DNA of 64,000 nucleotides from Flavitalea plasmicola (GTDB lineage: Bacteria > Bacteroidota > Bacteroidia > Chitinophagales > Chitinophagaceae), in NCBI RefSeq assembly GCF_030546645.1, contig NZ_JAUOTO010000005.1:806001-870000 (forward strand), read 5' to 3'. Shown piece after piece: positions 26,555 through 35,181 of this stretch; within the stretch, counting starts at the first letter, position 1; every line of letters starts with the position of its first letter. The notes under the pieces are model-generated. The model searched no databases. It had not been told where the DNA came from and worked only from the letters and a program-made list of their open reading frames with translations. The position numbers were made by a program, and so were the translations under genes.

Positions 26555-29479
26555 ATGTACCTCTGCAAGACCTATTTCAGTTTTAAGTACGGCACCTTCT
26601 CGACAGCGGAGGTGGTGAAGGCGGCAGTGGAAGCCGGCCTGTCTTCGCTGGCTTTGACCAATATCAACTCCACCTGCGATGCCTGGGACTTCGTGCAGTT
26701 CTGCCAGGAGCAGGGGATCCGGCCCATCGTCGGTGTGGAGATCCGCAATGGACCCCGGCTGTTGTATAGCTTGCTGGCGGCAAACAATAAGGGATTCAGA
26801 TGGATCAACGAATTCCTCTCGGAACATCTGACGCGGAAGAAACCATTTCCGGAAAACGCAGGTCCGATGGTCGATGGGTTTGTCATCTATCCGCTGGGCG
26901 GCAAAGCCCCGGAAGATCTGCTGGACAATGAGCGTATCGGCGTTCTGCCCTGCGAGGTGAATAAATTATTTCAGCTGCCCGTTGCCGTCTGTCCGGATAA
27001 GTGGATCATCCGGCAACCCGTGACGTTTCAGAACCGGGTCTATTATAATCTTCACCGGCTGTTGAGGGCAGTGGACCTGAATACCCTGCTGACAAAAGTC
27101 AAGCCGGAGGACCTGGCCGGCGAGGGGGAATATTTTCTTCCGCAGATGGAAGTGCTGGCCGCCTTCCGGCAGTATCCATTTATCATCACGAATACGTGCA
27201 GGCTATTCGACGCCTGCTCCATCGCGATGGAATTTGGCGGTGACAAGAATAAAAAGATCTACAGCGCCAGCCGGGAGGATGACCGGGTCCTGCTGGAAAA
27301 ATTGGCCAGGGACGGTTGTTTATTTCGCTATGGCGTCAGCAGCCAGGCCCGTGAAAGGCTTAATAAAGAGCTGCGGATCATCGATCAGATGGGCTTTACC
27401 GCTTATTTCCTCATCACCTGGGACATGATCCGCTATGCACAGAGCAGGGGGTTCTATCATGTGGGCAGAGGCAGCGGCGCCAATTCCATCGTGGCCTATT
27501 GCCTGCAGATCACCGACGTGGACCCCATTGAGCTGGAACTGTATTTTGAACGATTCCTCAATCCGCACCGGACCAGTCCGCCGGACTTCGATATCGACTT
27601 CTCCTATCGCGAGCGGGATGAGATGATCGACTATATGATGAAGCGTTATGGAAAGCGTCATGTGGCCTTGCTGGGCATGTATTCCACTTTTCAGCACAAC
27701 GCGATCATACGCGAGCTGGGAAAGGTGATGGGCCTACCCAAAGAGGAGATCGATCAGCTGTCGGCACGCGGATACGCCGGCGACAAGATCCACCGGGTGA
27801 TCCTTCAGTATGGTAAATTGTTGCTGAACTTCCCTGCCACACTCAGCATCCACCCCGGCGGGATCCTCATCTCGGAAGAGCCGATATCCTGCTACGGGAC
27901 CGTTCATATGCCGCCCAAGGGATTCTCCACGACCATGATGGATATGTTCGTCGCCGAGAACATCGGCCTGCACAAGCTGGATGTGCTGAGCCAGCGCGGC
28001 CTGGGGCATATCAAGGAATGTATGGAGCTGGTGAAGGCCAACAGAGGCGTCGATATCGATATACGCGCCATTGGAAAGTTCAAGCAGGACCCGGCGGTGA
28101 AGGAGCAACTGCGGAAAGGCCATACCATCGGCTGCTTCTATATAGAATCCCCGGCCATGCGTATGCTGATAAAAAAGCTGCGTTGTGACAACTATGAGAC
28201 GCTGGTGGCCGCCAGCTCTATCATCCGGCCGGGCGTGGGGCGCAGTGGCATGATGGGACAATACATCCACCGCTATAACAACCCCGGGTCTTTCGAATAT
28301 GCACATCCCAAGCTGAAAGAAGTGCTGGGATCCACCTATGGCGTCATGATCTACCAGGAACAGGTGATCCAGGTGGCGCACGAATGGGCAGGGCTGGACA
28401 TGGCGGATGCAGACCTGCTGCGAAGGGCCATGAGCGGCAAATACAGGGGGAAAGGCAACCTTCCGATGCTGAAGGAAAAGTTCTACGCCAACTGCCTGGG
28501 GTTCGCCTATCCGCAGGAAGTGGTGGACGATGTCTGGCGGCAGATTGAAAGCTTTGCCGACTATAGTTTCTGTAAGGCGCACTCCGCCAGCTATGCCGTG
28601 GAGAGTTACCAGAGCCTGTTCTTAAAAACGTATTACCCCATGGAATTTGCAGTGGCAGTGATCAATAATTTCGGAGGCTTCTACAGCCGCGAGCTTTATT
28701 TCTATGAGCTGATGAAAGCAGGCGCCCGGGTGCACCGGCCCTGTGTCAATCAGAGCGATCACTATACCAATATCCATGGGTCGGACGCCTTCGTTGGATT
28801 GATCCATGTGAAGGGACTGGAGCAGGCGGCCATAGAAAAGATCCTGGGGGAGCGTGTGCGGGGCGGACTGTATACTTCCCTGGACGACTTCATCTCCCGG
28901 AGCGAGGTCCTGCCAGAACAACTGGAGCTGCTGATCCGGGTGAATGCCCTGCGTTTTACGGGAAAGAGCAAAAAAGAATTGCTGTGGGAAGGGGATTACC
29001 TGCAACGAAAAACCAGGATGCACAGCGCCGCATGCCAGCCTTTGTTCATGACGGCTCCCCTGACTTTCTCGTTGCCTGTATTACCCGGCTACCCCCTGGA
29101 AGATTGCTATGATGACATAGAGCTGCTGGGATTCCCCGTCTGTGATCCCTTTATCCTCGCAGCCGATGATCCGGCCCGCTACCTGGCGGCGAAAGACCTG
29201 CCGGCGCATGTGGGCAAGCAGGTGACAGTAATGGGTTATCATATCACCCATAAGCCCGTGCAGACCGTGAAAGGAGAGATGATGAGCTTTGGAACATTTT
29301 TAGATAGGCATAAGGATTGGATCGATACGGTGCATTTTCCGCCCGTGCATGCCGCGTATCCACCCCGTTCCGGCTTTTACAGGATCACCGGCAAGGTGAC
29401 GGTGGAGTACGGCGTGTATAGCATCGAGGTGGAAAGGATGGAAAAGGTGGGGATCCGGAAAAGGAGTGAAAATTTGTAA
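26555..29479 (+). CDS. DnaE-like DNA polymerase III alpha subunit (accessory/error-prone type)
   Basis: C-family DNA polymerase, probably a second non-replicative copy used in damage tolerance. It has 974 aa against about 1160 for replicative DnaE. The catalytic aspartates are in PPDFDIDFS (around residue 345) and HKLDVLSQ (around 474). GRGSGANSIVAYCL and SIHPGGILI are also typical. A helix-hairpin-helix region and an OB-fold-like C-terminus (GKQVTVMGYHITHKP) are present, and the clamp-loader-binding tail is missing. The N-terminal PHP domain is degenerate: the usual HxH start is replaced by MYLCKTYFSFKYGTFS, so proofreading or pyrophosphatase activity is unlikely. The gene is followed after 8 nt by the 165-aa gene. 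No Y-family polymerase (ImuB-like) gene is nearby, which is unusual for such loci. Confidence 0.9.
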   Translation: MYLCKTYFSFKYGTFSTAEVVKAAVEAGLSSLALTNINSTCDAWDFVQFCQEQGIRPIVGVEIRNGPRLLYSLLAANNKGFRWINEFLSEHLTRKKPFPENAGPMVDGFVIYPLGGKAPEDLLDNERIGVLPCEVNKLFQLPVAVCPDKWIIRQPVTFQNRVYYNLHRLLRAVDLNTLLTKVKPEDLAGEGEYFLPQMEVLAAFRQYPFIITNTCRLFDACSIAMEFGGDKNKKIYSASREDDRVLLEKLARDGCLFRYGVSSQARERLNKELRIIDQMGFTAYFLITWDMIRYAQSRGFYHVGRGSGANSIVAYCLQITDVDPIELELYFERFLNPHRTSPPDFDIDFSYRERDEMIDYMMKRYGKRHVALLGMYSTFQHNAIIRELGKVMGLPKEEIDQLSARGYAGDKIHRVILQYGKLLLNFPATLSIHPGGILISEEPISCYGTVHMPPKGFSTTMMDMFVAENIGLHKLDVLSQRGLGHIKECMELVKANRGVDIDIRAIGKFKQDPAVKEQLRKGHTIGCFYIESPAMRMLIKKLRCDNYETLVAASSIIRPGVGRSGMMGQYIHRYNNPGSFEYAHPKLKEVLGSTYGVMIYQEQVIQVAHEWAGLDMADADLLRRAMSGKYRGKGNLPMLKEKFYANCLGFAYPQEVVDDVWRQIESFADYSFCKAHSASYAVESYQSLFLKTYYPMEFAVAVINNFGGFYSRELYFYELMKAGARVHRPCVNQSDHYTNIHGSDAFVGLIHVKGLEQAAIEKILGERVRGGLYTSLDDFISRSEVLPEQLELLIRVNALRFTGKSKKELLWEGDYLQRKTRMHSAACQPLFMTAPLTFSLPVLPGYPLEDCYDDIELLGFPVCDPFILAADDPARYLAAKDLPAHVGKQVTVMGYHITHKPVQTVKGEMMSFGTFLDRHKDWIDTVHFPPVHAAYPPRSGFYRITGKVTVEYGVYSIEVERMEKVGIRKRSENL

Positions 29480-29487
29480 ATTGAGGG

Positions 29488-29985
29488 ATGTATAACCCAT
29501 TCCCGCTGTTGACCAGGGGGCTGCTGACGGATCAGATCGCCAAAGGCAAACGCTGGTTTGTCAGGCAATCCTTTGCCCGGGGCATGGAGGCGCGGCTGAA
29601 GGCGGCTTTCCTGATAAGAGGCTATGACGCGGAAGAGAAAGAGCTGGCTGAAAAGCATTTGGCCACGCTAAGTCATGACGGGAATGCTTTTCTCTATGAT
29701 GGGGAAGTTGCTGCACATGTAGAGAAATTAGGCGTGGCGGCGGGACAGCCTTTTGGATATAAGATCTTTTATGCGGCTAAGAAAGGAGTGGATTGGCGGC
29801 CGCCTGCGGTTTACCAGCAGAAGATCCGGCGGTACATCGGGCGGTATCATCCGGGCTGGAGGGCTTCTAAAGAAGGGGATAAGATACAGGTAGGCTTGTA
29901 CGAGGAATTCGGGGAACTTTTTATTAAATTTAGTCATGGGGGGGAAGAGGAGGTGGTGGGTTTGGAGATGATTGAAGGGTTTTAG
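29488..29985 (+). CDS. Unknown 165-aa protein co-transcribed with the DnaE-like polymerase
   Basis: No family recognised. It is a soluble protein with a basic, helical N-terminal part (LLTDQIAKGKRWFVRQSFARG, up to about residue 45). The C-terminal half is mixed (PPAVYQQKIRRYIGRYHPGW, then an acidic end EEEVVGLEMIEGF). There is no signal or membrane helix. It starts 8 nt after the polymerase stop and is followed by a T-rich 257-bp gap and the SRAP gene, so translation coupling to the polymerase is likely. The position suggests a partner in DNA damage tolerance, perhaps replacing a missing mutasome subunit; this is inference. Basic and aromatic residues would suit nucleic-acid binding. Confidence 0.75.
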   Translation: MYNPFPLLTRGLLTDQIAKGKRWFVRQSFARGMEARLKAAFLIRGYDAEEKELAEKHLATLSHDGNAFLYDGEVAAHVEKLGVAAGQPFGYKIFYAAKKGVDWRPPAVYQQKIRRYIGRYHPGWRASKEGDKIQVGLYEEFGELFIKFSHGGEEEVVGLEMIEGF

Positions 29986-30242
29986 GTTTTTTGGTTTTTT
30001 GAGGTGTTTTAGGTTTTTTGTGGTGCCGGCAGCTATGTGCCTTTCAGCGCTGTACTTTGGGTACCACTGGGCCTCGGTTCTTTATTGTGCGGAAAGTACT
30101 ATCGGGCTATCGTACCTGAATCCGCTAGCCCAAAGATAAGGCGCTTCCAGGCCATAGCTGACCGGCGAGATTGTGCCCGCTGATTTGGCGGGGAGTGGCG
30201 CGATGGCGAGGTGAGACCATTTAATAATTTTAAAGTAGAATT

Positions 30243-31043
30243 ATGTGTTTAGATATAGCCTTTTATTCCGCCTTGCAGCTGATAGACGATTATTTCCCTG
30301 ACCTGGTCCATGACGGCGAGATCCGATTTGACCTGGACATGGGCATGCATTTCCTGGCGCTGGGGCATAACCGGTACCCCGTCGTTACTTTCGAGGACAA
30401 CCGCTACCACCGGAAGAATTTTGAATGGGGCATCATCGCCGAGTATATGGACACGCCGGAAAAGGTGAAGGCCATGCGCAAATCCATGGTGAATGCCAGG
30501 AGCGAGAAGATCCTCGAGGACAAACGCTCTTTCTGGAACAGGATCCGGAAGAAGCGTTGCCTGATACCAGTGACGGGGATCTATGAACACCGGGAGATCA
30601 AGGGCTGGAAGAACAAGGTGCCTTATCATATAACACTAAAGGACCGGAGCATGTTCTGCCTGCCGGGCCTGTACCATTACAATACTAAAATACCATCCGA
30701 CACCGAGACCGGGGAAGTGCGGGGCATGTTCACCCTCCTCACGCGGGCGGGCAATGAAGTGATGCGCCAGATCCATAATGGCGGGGCCAATGCTTTCCGG
30801 ATGCCCCTGTTCCTGCCGAAGGAGATGGAAATGGCATGGCTCCGGCCGGACCTGACGGATGAAGAGATGCAGCAGATCCTGGATTATGAGATGCCTTCGG
30901 ACCAGATCGTTCCCGTGCCGGTGTATAGCATACGCGGAAGGACGCCGCGGCCGGATGGGAAACCGAAGAATGCACCTTATAGTTATACGGACCTGCCGGC
31001 GTTGGGGAATGACCAGGGGCTGGTGCAGCAGGGGTTGTTTTAA
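30243..31043 (+). CDS. SOS response-associated peptidase (SRAP, HMCES/YedK family)
   Basis: Forms a covalent, protective cross-link with abasic sites in single-stranded DNA and may process itself. It has 266 aa. The catalytic Cys is residue 2, exposed after removal of Met1 as the mechanism requires. Asn84 in MVNARSEKI, Glu115 in TGIYEH and His178 in MRQIHNGGANAF match the active-site residues of the family. In the glutamate motif the common YEW is here YEH. A proline-rich, Arg-containing C-terminal region (RGRTPRPDGKPKNAPYSY) follows. It stands 257 bp after the unknown 165-aa gene and is probably part of the same damage-response region, maybe with its own promoter. Confidence 0.95.
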   Translation: MCLDIAFYSALQLIDDYFPDLVHDGEIRFDLDMGMHFLALGHNRYPVVTFEDNRYHRKNFEWGIIAEYMDTPEKVKAMRKSMVNARSEKILEDKRSFWNRIRKKRCLIPVTGIYEHREIKGWKNKVPYHITLKDRSMFCLPGLYHYNTKIPSDTETGEVRGMFTLLTRAGNEVMRQIHNGGANAFRMPLFLPKEMEMAWLRPDLTDEEMQQILDYEMPSDQIVPVPVYSIRGRTPRPDGKPKNAPYSYTDLPALGNDQGLVQQGLF

Positions 31044-31060
31044 GTGTGAATGGCAGCGCT

Positions 31061-31099
31061 AAAATAAATAAAACCCCCGGCACGTAGACGTGCCGGGGG
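31061..31099 (-). terminator. Intrinsic terminator of the secreted nuclease gene
   Basis: An 11-bp GC stem (CCCCCGGCACG at 31074-31084 with its complement at 31089-31099) has a 4-nt loop. On the minus strand it is followed by TTTTATTTATTTTAG. It lies 36 nt after the minus-strand stop and 30 nt after the SRAP stop, so it may work in both directions. Confidence 0.75.
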
Positions 31100-31134
31100 C
31101 CATCATCCAGGTTGTTTAAAACGTCCTTCTTCTA

Positions 31135-34100
31135 TTATCGCTTGATCAATTTCAAATTTCTTACAACATCCTCCTGCCTGACGGTGACAAAGTACATGCC
31201 TATGGGAAGGCTGCTGCCCAGCAACACAGTGCCATTGGCGGCTACATTCAGCCGGCGTTCAACCACCCTGCCTGCTACGTCCGTCACGACGATCGTAAGC
31301 GCCTTGTCGCTGCTGCTCCGCGTCACCAGTGTGAAATGATCGGAGGAAGGATTGGGCGTGGCCGTTACTTCGAGTTTGCCGGTGCTGGCCTTGTTATCGA
31401 TCACGTTGGCCTTTTCCATCGCAACGACAAAGTTCTGCGCCGTCTGACCCGGTGACGGATGGCTGTAAGGGGATATCCTGGTAGAAGGGATCGGTCCTTC
31501 ACCCACGCCATTGGGCATTACCCAGCCTACGGAAAGATAGTTGGCGCCTGCGCCTTGTTTGTGGAGGGTTTCGATATAGTAGCGTGCGCCCTGCACGAGC
31601 CGGATGGGGGCGGACTTTTGCGTGGGCGTGCTGGTCCAGTTGCGGAAGCCGGTGGGGGCCGCATTGTACGCTATCAGTACCTTGTGCGCCGTATCGTCGT
31701 CGGTGCTGAGATAGAGACCCGCCTGATCATCGGAGGCAATGTAAAAAGTGTAGTTGCCCGTCAGCGGCGCGCAGATGAAGCCGCTCACCCGGCCGCCGTA
31801 GTTGTCCCCGACATTGGCATATTCAAAAGTGCTGAGCTGTGCCGTGATGGAAGGATGATACGGATAAGCAGGGTTGCCGGTGAGATCCGCCACCTGGGTG
31901 CCGGGAATATTGGTATAACCTTCGCCCGTCAGCAGGCCCGTGGGCTTGCAGCCCGTAATGGTGACATGCACTGCGCCGGAGATGGCGGAGTCGCCGTTGC
32001 TGTCGAATGCTTTTGCCGTCAGCACATAGCTGCCGGGCGCCGCGTCGGAGTTGACGATGCTATAGGGAGCCGTGCTATCCGTGAGGAATTTCACGCCATG
32101 ATCATAAAACTCCACCCTCGTAATGACGCCGTTCGTGGCGGACGCATCGGCGCTCAACGTGATGGGGCTGCCGGCGGCGAAGACGCTGGTGTCGGCAGGG
32201 CTGGTGATCGTGACGGTGGGATGGATGGGACCCAGCTGTAATCCTACCAGCACGGGATCGTGATCGGATGAGCGGAAAGCATCGGGCGCGTAGAGATAGG
32301 GTTGGTTGAATTCCTGGTTGTAGTCCTTTGCCACCGGCTCTTCCGCGTTGATGTTCCATTTACCCGCACCCGTCACCTGGGGAGCCAGGGAAGGCGTGGC
32401 GAAAGCATAATCCAATGCGCCGGACTGGCCGTCGAAGACATAGGAGAAAAGCCCGAAAGTGAGGTCCACTAATCCGCCTGCGCGGAGGATGTCGATGGGG
32501 TCTTCCTCTTCATAGGCATTGTAGTCGCCAACGCTGACAATGTCAGGGTCGCCCGACCGGCTCTTCACCGTATCGAGGAAGCTCAGCAGGGCAATGGCTT
32601 GTTGCTTACGGGTGGCATTGAAGCAGCTCTGTCCATCCAGCTGATCTGTATTAGCGCCCGAGGCGCCGCTGCAGCCTTTGGATTTGAAGTGGTTGATGAC
32701 CAGGGAAAATTTCTCGCCTGTGCCGATGGCATTGAAAGTTTGTGCGAGGGGCGGCCTGTTATGGATGGGGTTGACATCTGCGAATGAAAGACCAACGGGA
32801 GTCACTTTACCCGGCTTGTAGATCATGGCCACTTTTATTTCGTCCGTGCCGGTGGTGCCATTGGCGCCGCCGGTGGGCGAGGGAACGATGGCATACGTGC
32901 CGGGCGCCGTGGCGGCATTCAGGCCGCTCACCAGGTCTGCGATCGCTGAAGTGGGACCGTCGCCATCGTTCTCGATCTCCGTCAATCCCAGCACGTCCGC
33001 ATCCAATGCAACGATGGCGGCAATGATCTTGGCGCGCTGTCTGTTGAATTCCGCAAGGGTAGTGGCGCCCCTGGAAGTGGGAAATCCACCTCCCTGGCCG
33101 TCCCCGTTGAAATAGTTCAGTACGTTGAAGCTGCCTATTTTGATGCTGCCGGTTCCCACAGAAGGTACTGCCGGGCGGCGTGCGTAATGGAAGACCGGAG
33201 CGATCGAAGGTTGAAGACGATAGACGCTGAAATCAAAATCCAGCGCGCCCGTGAGGGCTGTCAATGTGCTGCCGATCCTGATCGTGTTGCCCGCGGAATC
33301 CAGGTAAGGGACGACGGGCGGATTTTGTACGTTGCTGCCATCATCCAGTAAGATCTGGCTCCGGAGGTTGAGGTCCGTCAGTGCGTTGACGGCAGCGAGA
33401 TTGCTCGTCCCTGTGCTGGAAGTACCGGAGGCAGGATTGTCATTGGGATCGACGATATTGGTGGGCGTTATGAGCCGGCCGTTGGCGGATAGAAGGACTT
33501 CTCCATACCTGCCGGTGGTGAAGGTTTCCGAGACCGTCAATGTCTGCGGGAAACGCACCAGCATGCCTTCATAGCGCTCCAGGTCCGCCACCGCATTCAC
33601 GGGCAGCGAAATGTCCACGGGAGGCATCAGGGGGTAGTTGGAGCTCAACACCGTGAGCGACGTAACGCTGCTGATCTCCGTTTTGTTAAAGGCTTCCGCC
33701 ACCGTACCCGTGAGACGGACATGGTCGCCTACTTTCACAGGAAAGGAAGTATTAGAGATAAAGATCCCGTCAGAAGTGAGGATGTTGCCATCTCCGGAGG
33801 AGTCCTGGATAAAGAAGCCGCCCAGTTGCCCCGTCCCCTGGAAGTCCGCCGTAACGATGCCTTCCGTAGTAACGACGGCGCCAGTCAGGGGGCTGGCGTC
33901 CCCCGTGCCTTGAATGTCAAAGATGCGGGTGATCGCGCCAGTGCCGGTGGTGGCGCCTTGTACCGCGAGGCTGGTGGAAGCAGTGCCGCTGACGTGGGTG
34001 ATATTGCCCGATTGGGTACCCGCTGCCGTGGGATTGAAGGTCACGTAGATGGCGACATTCCCTGCATTGACTTGTGCGACAGGGATGGTGAGCGCGTTCG

Positions 34101-34872
34101 TGTAAGGGCCGCCCGGGGTCAGCGATAATCCAAAGTTGGACAGGGAAGGGATGGTGACCGTGACATCCTCCGTCAGGCTGCTGCCATGAATGGTATAGGA
34201 CTGTTCTGCAGCCGGCGTACCCACCGTCGTGGTGAAGCTCAGCGGAGAACCATTTACTATGATGGAAGGCCCTGCAGTGGCGCAAGCGGAAGTATGGACT
34301 CCCAGGCCGCTGAAATCATCCGTTGCAAATCCGTCCCACTGGGCTGCCGGGTCGAAAACGTCCGAAGGATTGGTGTCTCCTGCGCAGACGGAAGCTTTAC
34401 GCCTTAATGTATTGTCGGCGGTGGATACGAGGCCCGAGCCCCATTCCGTGCCCGGATCGACACCCACCTGCCCGATGGCGTCAACGATCGTGCCGCTGGC
34501 GCCGCCTTTGCGCAGCACGATGGCATCGTCCCCATTGTAAAAGCTGGCGGAGCTGGTCTGGTTCACAAAAGAGGAAGAAGCAAAGCTTGCCGAAGCCTGA
34601 GCAAGGACAAACACGCCGTTGGGGGCCACCGTACCTGTCAGCGAAATGGTGGTGCTGGCTGTGGTGGAACCATTGAAGTACATCTGTATCACGTAGTTCC
34701 CGGCGGTGAGGTCGATCGTCCCTCCCGTACCGTTGTAAAATTCGAGGGCTTTGTTATTGCTGCTGCCTTCCACGTACTCTGAAATGAAGAGGTCCGTGGG
34801 AGCTTGTGAAAAGGATCGGGTGATGGCAGCGAGAAAGAAGAAGAGAAACAGGGGCGTAAATTTCATTCTCAT
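31135..34872 (-). CDS. Large secreted ExeM/NucH-type nuclease with type IX sorting domain
   Basis: Extracellular DNA-degrading enzyme of 1245 aa, probably for nutrient DNA or biofilm turnover. Order of parts: signal peptide (to about residue 22, SFSQ); lamin-tail-like domain (about 23-190: LFISEYVEGSSNNKALEFYN); a beta-rich domain; an OB-like segment (TEGIVTADFQGTGQLGGFFI); an endonuclease/exonuclease/phosphatase domain (about 575-880: IKIGSFNVLNYFNG, GLTEIENDG, VINHFKSKG, GDYNAYEEEDP, SSDHDPVLVG). An Ig-like segment, a PA14-like domain (about 985-1130: YTNIPGTQVADL, YTFYIASDDQAGLYLS) and a type A sorting domain (about 1165-1245) complete it. The metal and phosphate residues of the nuclease fold (Asn, Glu, Asp-His) are present. 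A 7-bp hairpin sits just before the start. Confidence 0.92.
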   Translation of the reverse strand: MRMKFTPLFLFFFLAAITRSFSQAPTDLFISEYVEGSSNNKALEFYNGTGGTIDLTAGNYVIQMYFNGSTTASTTISLTGTVAPNGVFVLAQASASFASSSFVNQTSSASFYNGDDAIVLRKGGASGTIVDAIGQVGVDPGTEWGSGLVSTADNTLRRKASVCAGDTNPSDVFDPAAQWDGFATDDFSGLGVHTSACATAGPSIIVNGSPLSFTTTVGTPAAEQSYTIHGSSLTEDVTVTIPSLSNFGLSLTPGGPYTNALTIPVAQVNAGNVAIYVTFNPTAAGTQSGNITHVSGTASTSLAVQGATTGTGAITRIFDIQGTGDASPLTGAVVTTEGIVTADFQGTGQLGGFFIQDSSGDGNILTSDGIFISNTSFPVKVGDHVRLTGTVAEAFNKTEISSVTSLTVLSSNYPLMPPVDISLPVNAVADLERYEGMLVRFPQTLTVSETFTTGRYGEVLLSANGRLITPTNIVDPNDNPASGTSSTGTSNLAAVNALTDLNLRSQILLDDGSNVQNPPVVPYLDSAGNTIRIGSTLTALTGALDFDFSVYRLQPSIAPVFHYARRPAVPSVGTGSIKIGSFNVLNYFNGDGQGGGFPTSRGATTLAEFNRQRAKIIAAIVALDADVLGLTEIENDGDGPTSAIADLVSGLNAATAPGTYAIVPSPTGGANGTTGTDEIKVAMIYKPGKVTPVGLSFADVNPIHNRPPLAQTFNAIGTGEKFSLVINHFKSKGCSGASGANTDQLDGQSCFNATRKQQAIALLSFLDTVKSRSGDPDIVSVGDYNAYEEEDPIDILRAGGLVDLTFGLFSYVFDGQSGALDYAFATPSLAPQVTGAGKWNINAEEPVAKDYNQEFNQPYLYAPDAFRSSDHDPVLVGLQLGPIHPTVTITSPADTSVFAAGSPITLSADASATNGVITRVEFYDHGVKFLTDSTAPYSIVNSDAAPGSYVLTAKAFDSNGDSAISGAVHVTITGCKPTGLLTGEGYTNIPGTQVADLTGNPAYPYHPSITAQLSTFEYANVGDNYGGRVSGFICAPLTGNYTFYIASDDQAGLYLSTDDDTAHKVLIAYNAAPTGFRNWTSTPTQKSAPIRLVQGARYYIETLHKQGAGANYLSVGWVMPNGVGEGPIPSTRISPYSHPSPGQTAQNFVVAMEKANVIDNKASTGKLEVTATPNPSSDHFTLVTRSSSDKALTIVVTDVAGRVVERRLNVAANGTVLLGSSLPIGMYFVTVRQEDVVRNLKLIKR

Positions 34873-34874
34873 GA

Positions 34875-34895
34875 TAGGTCTGTTAGTTAGACCTA
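34875..34895 (-). promoter_or_regulatory. Hairpin just before the nuclease start codon
   Basis: TAGGTCT (34875-34881) and AGACCTA (34889-34895) form a perfect 7-bp inverted repeat with 7-nt spacing, ending 2 nt before the minus-strand ATG. It could be a translation-controlling hairpin or a regulator site. Confidence 0.3.
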
Positions 34896-34992
34896 AAACT
34901 AACCGGGCGATGTAATGGAATAGTTACCCGAAGATTATTTAAATGTGACTAATGGGGGTAGGAGATTGGCCACCGGGAGCATCCGTACCCCC

Positions 34993-35022
34993 TTGAAAAA
35001 TAAAAATAATGTCGTAACTTCA
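34993..35022 (+). promoter_or_regulatory. Candidate promoter of the orphan short ORF
   Basis: TTG (34993-34995) is followed after 19 nt by TAACTTCA (35015-35022), two bases from TAnnTTTG. The predicted start would lie just ahead of the strong Shine-Dalgarno at 35037. Confidence 0.3.
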
Positions 35023-35050
35023 TTACTCACCAAATGAAAAGGAGGTATTC

Positions 35051-35098
35051 ATGCAATCTACAGATAAATCATGGACACCCCGGGCTAATCTCTATTAG
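35051..35098 (+). CDS. Putative 15-codon ORF with a perfect Shine-Dalgarno
   Basis: ATG at 35051 encodes MQSTDKSWTPRANLY and a TAG stop. AAAAGGAGGT (35037-35046) lies 4 nt upstream and pairs with the 16S 3' end. Such a sequence is unusual in this window, where annotated genes lack a recognisable one. Two small hairpins (around 35099-35140) and a strong plus-strand terminator (35143-35177) follow. The peptide is not recognised. It could be a leader peptide, a micropeptide, or part of a small RNA. Only sequence layout supports it. Confidence 0.35.
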   Translation: MQSTDKSWTPRANLY

Positions 35099-35142
35099 TT
35101 GGGATCGCTCCAAAAAATAATCTGCTGGCAATAGCGCCAGAG

Positions 35143-35177
35143 GAAGGCTGTCTCACTGAGGCGGCCTTCTTTTTTTT
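35143..35177 (+). terminator. Strong plus-strand intrinsic terminator
   Basis: A 12-bp stem (GAAGGCTGTCTC at 35143-35154 with GAGGCGGCCTTC at 35158-35169, two G.U pairs) with a 3-nt loop is followed by eight T. No annotated plus-strand gene precedes it other than the 15-codon ORF. The next gene is convergent and stops 4 bp beyond. Confidence 0.8.
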
Positions 35178-35181
35178 AGTG

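Noticed and set aside
29986-30242. T-rich 257-bp gap between the 165-aa gene and the SRAP gene
   Set aside because: Looked for a tRNA, a small RNA or a remnant. No cloverleaf, stable hairpin or coding frame found.
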